DNA from: Nanobdellota archaeon
GTDB lineage: Archaea > Nanobdellota > Nanobdellia > Woesearchaeales > JAHJBD01
Assembly (NCBI GenBank): GCA_018813725.1
Contig: JAHJBD010000058.1
Span: 1-5,107, forward strand
DNA: 5,107 nt
Direction of reading: 5' to 3'
Both the position numbers and the translations under genes were made by a program. Positions 1 through 5,107 of the stretch are shown here, one piece after another. Numbering within the stretch: the first letter of the stretch is position 1; each line of letters opens with the position of its first letter. The notes under the pieces were generated by a model that saw nothing but the letters and a program-made list of their open reading frames with translations, had not been told where the DNA came from and ran no database searches.

Positions 1-1
1 A

Positions 2-175
2 TACATAGCAGAAAAGGATAGACAGTATTTGATATACACAGCATTATTTTATCTAAAATATAAAAGAGGATTAAATTTGGTAAAACACCCAGCCATAAGG
101 CTGGTTAAGGAGTTTATCAATAACAACCATAAAGAAATAAAAGAAAAGGCTGAAATGTATGATATCAAGCTTTAG
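2..175 (+). CDS. C-terminal end of an unidentified protein (partial, runs off left edge)
   Basis: An open frame without stops runs from the window edge to a TAG at 173-175 and gives the last 57 residues of a protein. The tail is rich in Lys, Tyr and Leu, begins YIAEKDRQYLIYTAL and ends EKAEMYDIKL, and looks helical and soluble with no membrane segment. The 17-base overlap with the nucleotidyltransferase gene that follows suggests the two are co-transcribed. A small DNA-binding or antitoxin-like partner would fit that neighbour, but no helix-turn-helix or other motif is visible in this part, so the function is unknown. The frame is judged real because it is open to the edge, has an ordinary amino-acid mix and joins directly onto the next gene. 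It is too short and lacks a start codon, so confidence is moderate. Confidence 0.6.
   Translation, partial: YIAEKDRQYLIYTALFYLKYKRGLNLVKHPAIRLVKEFINNNHKEIKEKAEMYDIKL
89..104 (+). repeat. Small GC-rich inverted repeat (6-bp stem, 4-base loop)
   Basis: CCAGCC, ATAA, GGCTGG form a perfect 6-bp stem with a tetraloop inside the partial upstream gene, about 55 bases before the nucleotidyltransferase start. No T-tract follows, so it is not a terminator. It encodes part of the protein and may be chance, but it is a GC-rich island in AT-rich sequence and could slow ribosomes or limit mRNA decay ahead of the next gene. Confidence 0.3.
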
Positions 176-809
176 GCAGATAGAAGAATTATTCAAGGAG
201 ATAGACAAAGAATTAGTTAGCCAAATCCATATATTTACCATAGGCGGAGCAGTGCTCCTCTATCAGGGATTAAGGCCTGCAACAAAAGACATAGACATAA
301 TAGTAGAAAATAAGGCAGAGTTCGACCTCCTAAAAGAAGTACTGATGAAATTGGACTTCAAAGGGAAGTTGCCTGAATTGAGTTATAAGCATATGAACCT
401 CAGCCAGGTCCTTGTGAGGGATGATTTTAGGATAGACCTGTTCCACAAGACAGTGTGCAGCAGATTTTCCCTTTCCAAAGAGATGATCAAAAGAAGCAAA
501 AGTGTTATCAGATTAAATAATGTAGTTTTATCATTATGCTCAAACGAAGATATATTCATTTTCAAGACAATGACAGAAAGGGAAGGAGACCTGAATGATT
601 GCGTAATGCTGGCTCAGACAGGGCTAGACTGGGGCATCATCCTCAAAGAACTAAAATCCCAGACAAAAGAACAGGATGTTTGGATCACATGGGTTGGAGA
701 AAGGATGGACATCTTAAAAGAAAGAGGGTTGAACATCCCTATCATGCAAGAATTAGATACCCTTAGGATGAATTATCATGAAAAGCTTGAGAAGAGATAT
801 GGCAAATAA
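159..809 (+). CDS. Nucleotidyltransferase-superfamily protein (archaeal DUF6036/AbiEii-like)
   Basis: This 216-residue cytoplasmic protein has the layout of a minimal nucleotidyltransferase (pol-beta-like) fold. A glycine pair in TIGGAVLL (G29, G30) is followed by the metal-binding pair KDIDII (D44, D46), and a likely third carboxylate sits in FRIDLF (D93). A C-terminal motif, EDIFIFKTMTEREGDLND (K136, R141, D144, D147), matches the Lys/Arg/Asp block of AbiEii and DUF6036-like families. The expected chemistry is transfer of a nucleotide to a protein or RNA hydroxyl; the substrate is unknown. All three carboxylates are present, so it is probably active. The start at 159 is chosen because an in-frame stop lies at 138-140 and no ATG, GTG or TTG lies between. 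AAAAGG about 9 bases upstream is a weak ribosome site. It overlaps the preceding gene by 17 bases, an arrangement shared with toxin-antitoxin-like pairs; that role is inference. The exact family name is from memory of motifs. Confidence 0.82.
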   Translation: MISSFRQIEELFKEIDKELVSQIHIFTIGGAVLLYQGLRPATKDIDIIVENKAEFDLLKEVLMKLDFKGKLPELSYKHMNLSQVLVRDDFRIDLFHKTVCSRFSLSKEMIKRSKSVIRLNNVVLSLCSNEDIFIFKTMTEREGDLNDCVMLAQTGLDWGIILKELKSQTKEQDVWITWVGERMDILKERGLNIPIMQELDTLRMNYHEKLEKRYGK

Positions 810-1293
810 GAATGTGCTCAAACACATCATCTTCATCACAATAGTGTTAACTATAATCACCTCAGTGTTAGCCAATGAGGTACCAATCAAACTGCCAGAA
901 TGGTACCAGGTCAGCGCATGGGAAATAGAAGTCTGCTCTAAATGGGGAGGTTCAGAATTAGCGCAAGTAGGCGCGACATCAGCAGCACCTATCTCATTGT
1001 CACAGCTTACAGTAACATTGCAAGCAGAAGCAATCTACTATGAGCCTATAGGCAATACATCAATTGACAATATCTACACAGTCAGCTGGTACATACAGCC
1101 TATAGGAGGGGAGTTTGAATACGCAGTCTACCTAGTAGACGCAAACGGTGCTACAGCCAATGTCGCTTCAGGAACTGCAAGCTATGAAAGCCCAGGGTTC
1201 AGCCATAAAGCATTGTCTCATCCAACTAAATTTATCAAAGCAAGGATAGACTGGCCAGGCAACAGCTTATTACTACCAATAATACCAAAATGA
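799..1293 (+). CDS. Small secreted protein of unknown function (Sec signal peptide)
   Basis: The protein is 164 residues from the ATG at 799. It opens with a short basic region (MANKNVLKH), a hydrophobic core of about 15 residues and a likely signal peptidase site after VLA (residues 23-25), giving a mature chain of about 139 residues. The mature part is rich in Thr, Ser, Tyr and Trp with alternating polar and hydrophobic residues, which suggests a beta-sandwich. It has one cysteine (in EVCSKW), so no internal disulfide is possible. An in-frame ATG at 778 would add seven residues (MKSLRRD) and lengthen the overlap with the nucleotidyltransferase gene from 11 to 32 bases. The 799 start is preferred because it gives the more typical signal peptide; the ribosome sites of both are weak. 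The stop overlaps the next gene's start as ATGA, so it is probably translated together with the membrane protein. No family is recognised; it may be an exported partner of the two proteins that follow. Confidence 0.75.
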   Translation: MANKNVLKHIIFITIVLTIITSVLANEVPIKLPEWYQVSAWEIEVCSKWGGSELAQVGATSAAPISLSQLTVTLQAEAIYYEPIGNTSIDNIYTVSWYIQPIGGEFEYAVYLVDANGATANVASGTASYESPGFSHKALSHPTKFIKARIDWPGNSLLLPIIPK

Positions 1294-2018
1294 AAATAAA
1301 ACTTTACTTACTGGAACTTGCATTCATTCTGTTACTATTTGTAACTGTGTTAGGCCTGCTATTATTCATAAGAGTAAATATCCAGACAGTTGAACAGGTA
1401 TCCCCGGAGATAGAAAGATGGGGTAATTTTTTGGAGCAGGGCAACACGCAATTGGATGATCAAGCAAGTGAAGATGTATCTGCGATAACAGACAAAGTAA
1501 GATCAGCCTTGATAAAGATAATCACCGGCTTCATATTAGCAATCACAGCATTCATCCTTTTATCATCTCTGATAAAATCCTACCAATGGTCATTTGTATC
1601 AAAGCACAAGATAACTAAACAGTCTTGGCTGAGACTCTCAGGACTATTAACAATTTGGTATTCTGCATGGATTCTACTTTTAACAATAACAACATTTGCC
1701 CTTAAGACAGCAAACATAGCTGCGGCATATTTTATCATAATAATTGGGTTTTACTTCACAATCTACCTTACACCCTGCTTCTTATCTAGCAAAACTATAT
1801 TCAAAACAATAAAAGCAACTTTTAAGATAGGGATACAAAAATTCTACAGATTATTCTGGCCATTCCTACTGAATATCTCAGTATTTTACGTATTCATAAG
1901 CCTCTTCCTGGTACTTTACTCAGCCCCGTTGCCTTTCTTCATACTAAGTTGGATTATCTTTGCTTTATTCCTTGCATGGCAAAAGACAGTTATTTTCAAG
2001 GTGATTAAAGATGCTTAA
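1290..2018 (+). CDS. Six-helix integral membrane protein of unknown function
   Basis: This 242-residue protein has about six membrane helices, near residues 7-27, 74-95, 115-137, 141-164, 188-210 and 213-231. The loop between helices 1 and 2 (residues 28-73) is long and strongly acidic, with several Glu and Asp, and probably lies outside the cell. The loops around 96-114 and 165-187 and the C-terminal tail are Lys-rich and so probably cytoplasmic. It has no transporter signature, nucleotide-binding motif or catalytic motif that I can recognise. The start codon overlaps the preceding stop as ATGA (1290-1293) and has no Shine-Dalgarno sequence, so translation probably depends on reinitiation from the secreted-protein gene. 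Its end overlaps the surface-protein gene by 8 bases. Context suggests an envelope role, such as a membrane anchor or assembly partner for the two exported neighbours, but this is inference. Confidence 0.8.
   Translation: MKIKLYLLELAFILLLFVTVLGLLLFIRVNIQTVEQVSPEIERWGNFLEQGNTQLDDQASEDVSAITDKVRSALIKIITGFILAITAFILLSSLIKSYQWSFVSKHKITKQSWLRLSGLLTIWYSAWILLLTITTFALKTANIAAAYFIIIIGFYFTIYLTPCFLSSKTIFKTIKATFKIGIQKFYRLFWPFLLNISVFYVFISLFLVLYSAPLPFFILSWIIFALFLAWQKTVIFKVIKDA
1998..2006 (+). promoter_or_regulatory. Strong Shine-Dalgarno site for the large surface protein
   Basis: AAGGTGATT lies inside the end of the membrane-protein gene. Its core AGGTGAT (1999-2005) is fully complementary to the archaeal 16S rRNA tail and sits 5 bases before the ATG at 2011. 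It fixes that start. It is also the only strong ribosome site in the window, which suggests that the surface protein is translated independently and more heavily than the genes before it. Confidence 0.85.
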
Positions 2019-4641
2019 ACAAAAGAAAGGTCAAATAACAATATTCATCATTGTAGGAATTATTCTTTTGCTAGGAGCAGTAGCTTTTTTCACGATCAGG
2101 TCACAGGTAACAAAAAAAGTCCAAGAAACAGAGGTAGAAACAGCCATCTGGGCAAACTCAATAAAAAATTACATCACCGACTGCTTGACAGAGACATCAA
2201 TCGCAGGATTTCAACAGATAGGTTGGCATGGTGGATTTATAGATATGCACGATCCTTCAATTACAGGTATTGAATTCAATCTGGATGATAACCCTACTGA
2301 ATCAGACGGAGTTACATTATCTGAAGGAGAAGACCCAATCCCATACTGGTTCTACCTCAGAGCCCCTAATATTTGCACTGACTGTGAGATGATGTCACTT
2401 GCACCGACCCCTGAACATATCCAAGACCAAGTTTCCACATACGTTGAAAGGAATTTGCCTTCATGCCTTAATGGCTTCAGAGTATTTAAGGAACAAGGTT
2501 TTGATATTGATTACAATAATATTTCAGCAACAACTGATATAGCAACTGACGACATATCGGTCTCTATTCAAATCCCGATGGACATCACAAAAGATGGCTC
2601 AACAACAAGAATCGAGAAAGTGAATACTAATATTGATCTTTCCTTCAGTAACATATATCTTTTGGCAACCAGTATCGCTTTCGAAGAGATGATAAATCAA
2701 ACCTTGGAAGACCTTTTCTTATATTTGCTGTCTGATTACTCTCTTGTACCTAATCCAAATGGGATCCCACCAATCTCTTGGATTGATAAGAAGACAACAA
2801 CAGTAACATGGGACATCCAGCAAGTTGAAGATAGGCTTAAACAATATGTAATAGGTACAAATTTTAATCTTATCCAGATTGATAAGACAAGAGGCGCTCA
2901 AAGGATCAATGCTGACAATCCATTTGAACAAGGCATATATGAAGCCATGTATCTGAAGATTCTGACCAAAGAATTACCAAATCAAGAAGTGACATTCTTC
3001 TATAATCCAGAGTGGCCCATATATTTTGACATCTCTCCAAAGCCGCTAAGGCCAACTACAATAAACACAGATTTCCCATTCAATATAGCACCCTCAACAC
3101 AGACAAATTACTATGAATTCTACTATGATATTTCTTTTCCAGTGGTTGTTATGATAACTGATAATCGATCACTAAGAAGACATGGAGAAAAAGGCTACAC
3201 GTTCATGTTTGCCTTAGAAGTAAATATAAGGGATAACAAGAATATGCTATTATGGAATCAAGGACAAGGGACAATAGGTACCTGGAATAATGCAGTTATC
3301 AACGCAACTTACGGCGGCCTTCTGCAGCAGCCAGTCCAGTGTGAAGAAGGAAGAACAGATTATCAATGCCCAAATACACCTTTGAATATATTCCACGACG
3401 CCAACACCTGCGATATCAACTGCACTGCTGACTGCATAAAGAACACAAGAGAGTGGACCTGCCCATTAGATAACAAACGTTACACCAGCACCCAAACCTG
3501 CGCAGAGAACTGCAAACAAGAAGTCTCTGAAGTTAGAAACCCGCAGGAGATAGAAACACTCTTCTGCAATGAAGAGCAAAGGATCTCTGGTGACATCAAC
3601 ATAAGAGTAAAAGACGACATGACAAACCAATTATTATCAGATGCAAAGCTATCATACGGCTGCGGCACATACAGGCAGTGCACAATAGGAACAACAAGTG
3701 CAGGAACCTACAAAGGAAAGTTCCCTATCTGCATAGGCGACGGCTACATAACTGTAGAAAAACAAGGCTATGTCACAAAGACATTTGAGCATATATCTAT
3801 GGAATACGAGGTAGAACAAGCATTAGAATTCAGCCTAGAGCCTTACAAAGAGATTCAAGTTGAAGTATACCACATCCCAATATCAAACCTATACCGTGTA
3901 AAGACTCTATTAGAGAACGCAACCAGATCAGGATACCATATCGCAGGGAACACAGAATATGAGAACAACACAATTGTAAACAAGACAAGGACAAAACTAT
4001 ACTTAGCTTTCAACAACTTAACAAAGATCTTAAACCCTGCTCAAGCAACAAGGGATAAAGTAGTGCCCTGGGCAAGAGAGACAATGCTCCTATTAAACAC
4101 GCTTTCACAAGAAGTTAACCAATACCATGTAATGCTTATCGGAAACTACACAAGCAAGATAGCAAAAGAGATGGATGATATTCAGTTCGTTGATGATATA
4201 GACAGTGAAGCTAACATCAACTACTATAAGTCAACTGCAAAACCACAAAAATCCACATTCCAGGCAATGGTAACTTTATCACCAAAAGGAACACCTCCTC
4301 CATTAACAACAGCAAGCATCATGGGGCAAACAACTGCACCGATCCATCTTGCGCCAGGAAACCAGACCATAAGGATAACAGTTATCGAAAACAACGGCAC
4401 AGAGATCGACGTTGGTGGTGAGATGCAAGCACTAGAAGCATACCAGATAGCAGGTGCAACATTAGACAATAACACAGGCGAGATAACAGTCACAAGAGAT
4501 GACATGTCAGCTTCAAAGATAAGATTCTACGCATTCCAGGTAGAGCCCCCAATAACAGGAGATGACATGGGCCAGCTTTCATTGATAGACCAATACTCAA
4601 AAACCTTCAGAAAGTATATAGAGCCTGAGTTCATCCAGTGA
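2011..4641 (+). CDS. Large class III signal-peptide (pilin-like) surface protein with cysteine-rich and carboxypeptidase-regulatory-like modules
   Basis: This 876-residue protein is predicted to be membrane-anchored and mostly extracellular. Residues 1-7 end in KKG and residues 8-28 are a hydrophobic helix starting QITIFIIVGI. This fits a class III signal peptide cut by a prepilin peptidase (FlaK/PibD type) between G7 and Q8, leaving a pilin-like helix as anchor or polymer core. Residues 44-240 resemble an N-terminal region often seen in DPANN proteins of this type, with GWHGGFID at 71-78 and C58, C122, C125, C152. Residues 444-519 hold nine cysteines, including CDINCTADC and TCAENC. Residues 526-612 look like a carboxypeptidase-regulatory-like beta-sandwich, with TSAGTYKGKFP, then GYITVEKQGYV, and extra cysteines 551, 557 and 574. 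The remaining part to 876 is unrecognised and probably beta-rich. There are 16 cysteines and 13 N-X-S/T sequons in total. The start is set by a strong ribosome site. Codon choice changes sharply near 3300. Adhesion or host-contact is a plausible role but is inference. Confidence 0.85.
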   Translation: MLKQKKGQITIFIIVGIILLLGAVAFFTIRSQVTKKVQETEVETAIWANSIKNYITDCLTETSIAGFQQIGWHGGFIDMHDPSITGIEFNLDDNPTESDGVTLSEGEDPIPYWFYLRAPNICTDCEMMSLAPTPEHIQDQVSTYVERNLPSCLNGFRVFKEQGFDIDYNNISATTDIATDDISVSIQIPMDITKDGSTTRIEKVNTNIDLSFSNIYLLATSIAFEEMINQTLEDLFLYLLSDYSLVPNPNGIPPISWIDKKTTTVTWDIQQVEDRLKQYVIGTNFNLIQIDKTRGAQRINADNPFEQGIYEAMYLKILTKELPNQEVTFFYNPEWPIYFDISPKPLRPTTINTDFPFNIAPSTQTNYYEFYYDISFPVVVMITDNRSLRRHGEKGYTFMFALEVNIRDNKNMLLWNQGQGTIGTWNNAVINATYGGLLQQPVQCEEGRTDYQCPNTPLNIFHDANTCDINCTADCIKNTREWTCPLDNKRYTSTQTCAENCKQEVSEVRNPQEIETLFCNEEQRISGDINIRVKDDMTNQLLSDAKLSYGCGTYRQCTIGTTSAGTYKGKFPICIGDGYITVEKQGYVTKTFEHISMEYEVEQALEFSLEPYKEIQVEVYHIPISNLYRVKTLLENATRSGYHIAGNTEYENNTIVNKTRTKLYLAFNNLTKILNPAQATRDKVVPWARETMLLLNTLSQEVNQYHVMLIGNYTSKIAKEMDDIQFVDDIDSEANINYYKSTAKPQKSTFQAMVTLSPKGTPPPLTTASIMGQTTAPIHLAPGNQTIRITVIENNGTEIDVGGEMQALEAYQIAGATLDNNTGEITVTRDDMSASKIRFYAFQVEPPITGDDMGQLSLIDQYSKTFRKYIEPEFIQ

Positions 4642-5107
4642 TAGAAGCAAAGTACTCATTCATCCTTTCAAAATCAATATTCCCTGAAGCATCTGTAAAC
4701 TGATTAATATCAAAACTTGGCGGGCTTCCTAATTCAGAAAAATTAGTCTCAGACAATTTCTTTAAGCTATTGCAGCTCTGCTTAAGATACTTGTTTGTGA
4801 CCCTATCACATACAGTAAAGTCTGTACCTGCAGTTGCAAAATGCATAAGACACATGTCTCTCTTAGATTCAGAAGTTACATCATCACAGATTGCGCTCTC
4901 TTCCTTTTTCTCAGCAAGTATAGATAGACAGTCATCCTTTGTTACAGATGTCTGTACCTCGTTGCAATAGCTCTGCTGGAGAGTAGCTTCAGCAAGCTTG
5001 GAATAGCATTGGTCCTTGTGCAGCTGATTCTCCAGGCTTTCGCATATCTTTATAGCTCTTCTGGTGTTGGTGCCGCCTATGAGCTTAACCTCATCAAGCT
5101 TGTCATA
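4631..5107 (-). CDS. C-terminal part of a cysteine-repeat, probably exported, protein (partial, runs off right edge)
   Basis: The reverse-strand frame is open from the window edge at 5107 to a TGA at 4631-4633 and gives the last 158 residues. Eight cysteines, at residues 22, 34, 48, 60, 74, 86, 100 and 112 of the visible part, are spaced exactly C-x11-C-x13. This makes four helical-looking 26-residue units such as CNEVQTSVTKDDC followed by LSILAEKKEESAI. The spacing suggests stacked helical hairpins stapled by disulfides, as in exported archaeal proteins. After the last unit comes an acidic tail of about 46 residues ending EYFASITG, with no membrane helix. An internal Met (codon at 4853-4855) is not the start, since the repeat pattern continues unbroken upstream of it. 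The gene converges on the surface-protein gene with an 11-base overlap. The N-terminus, any signal peptide and further repeats lie outside the window. No enzyme motif is seen; a structural or binding role is likely. Confidence 0.82.
   Translation of the reverse strand, partial: YDKLDEVKLIGGTNTRRAIKICESLENQLHKDQCYSKLAEATLQQSYCNEVQTSVTKDDCLSILAEKKEESAICDDVTSESKRDMCLMHFATAGTDFTVCDRVTNKYLKQSCNSLKKLSETNFSELGSPPSFDINQFTDASGNIDFERMNEYFASITG
4772..5044 (-). repeat. Four-unit coding repeat, 78-base period (C-x11-C-x13)
   Basis: The cysteine codons fall in a strict pattern of 12 and 14 codons, giving units that begin at 5044, 4966, 4888 and 4810 on the minus strand. The period is constant although the sequences between cysteines have diverged widely: only Cys and scattered hydrophobic, Asp and Lys positions recur (for example KDQC, KDDC, KRDMC). 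This indicates an old protein repeat held by structure rather than a recent DNA duplication. Confidence 0.85.

Noticed and set aside
44..66. AT-rich stretch resembling an archaeal TATA box
   Set aside because: It lies inside the coding frame of the upstream gene in generally AT-rich sequence, has no recognisable BRE element, and the following genes overlap as in an operon.
383..565. Minus-strand open frame of 60 codons
   Set aside because: It lies wholly inside the nucleotidyltransferase gene, whose motifs are clear, and its product has no recognisable feature.
1045..1106. Palindrome CCTATAGG present twice, 54 bases apart
   Set aside because: Both copies encode Pro-Ile-Gly in the same frame of the secreted protein. 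Two 8-base matches made by the same tripeptide are easily explained by coding and are weak evidence for a regulatory site.
778..1293. Upstream start at 778 for the secreted protein
   Set aside because: It is possible, but it deepens the overlap with the previous gene to 32 bases and gives a longer, less typical signal-peptide N-region. The ATG at 799 gives a standard one. Neither has a strong ribosome site, so this is a preference only.
2719..2931. Minus-strand open frame of 70 codons within the surface-protein gene
   Set aside because: It is antisense to a continuous 876-codon gene and its composition is an artefact of reading AT-rich codons backwards. The same applies to the minus-strand frames at 3480-3683 and 4224-4505.
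4631..4855. A 74-residue minus-strand gene starting at the ATG at 4855
   Set aside because: The frame stays open to the window edge and the C-x11-C-x13 pattern continues upstream of this Met, so it is an internal residue of a longer protein.
4770..4970. Plus-strand open frame of 66 codons
   Set aside because: It is antisense to the cysteine-repeat gene, whose exact repeat periodicity shows that the minus strand is the coding one.
1..5107. CRISPR array, tRNA, rRNA or insertion sequence
   Set aside because: No regularly spaced near-identical DNA repeats, cloverleaf pattern, rRNA-like stretch, transposase or terminal inverted repeats were seen. The only periodic structure is the coding repeat on the minus strand.

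Overview
The window looks like a piece of an AT-rich archaeal genome, most likely a DPANN lineage related to Woesearchaeota or Pacearchaeota. The strongest clue is the N-terminus of the large protein at 2011-4641. It has a basic stretch ending KKG, followed by QITIFIIVGI and more hydrophobic residues. This is the class III (archaellin/pilin-like) signal peptide form that is very common in surface proteins of that group. Other archaeal signs are a Shine-Dalgarno match AGGTGAT, an archaeal-type nucleotidyltransferase-fold gene, tightly overlapping genes, many N-glycosylation sequons and cysteine-rich exported proteins. The lineage is an inference from style, since no rRNA or marker gene is present.

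Layout. Positions 2-175 (+) hold the C-terminal end of a gene that enters from the left edge. It overlaps by 17 bases a nucleotidyltransferase-superfamily gene (159-809, +). A small Sec-type secreted protein follows (best start 799, to 1293, +). A six-helix membrane protein (1290-2018, +) is joined to it by an ATGA stop/start overlap. The 876-residue class III signal-peptide surface protein (2011-4641, +) overlaps the membrane gene by 8 bases. On the opposite strand, a gene entering from the right edge (4631-5107, -, C-terminal 158 codons) meets the surface protein tail to tail with an 11-base overlap. It encodes an exact 26-residue cysteine repeat. No stretch of 300 bases lacks a gene; the window is essentially all coding.

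How the genes may work together. The five plus-strand genes overlap end to start, so they are probably co-transcribed. The secreted protein, the membrane protein and the pilin-like anchored protein form a plausible cell-envelope module: one exported, one integral, one held in the membrane by a processed class III helix with a large extracellular part. The convergent gene also looks extracytoplasmic, because its cysteines are regularly spaced as if for disulfides. The nucleotidyltransferase and its upstream partner look like a separate small regulatory or toxin-antitoxin-like pair that happens to sit upstream.

The least expected signal is inside the large surface gene. Around position 3300, synonymous codon choice changes sharply from T-ending to C-ending, close to where the protein enters a cysteine-rich module. 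This suggests a mosaic or fused gene, or two halves under different selection.
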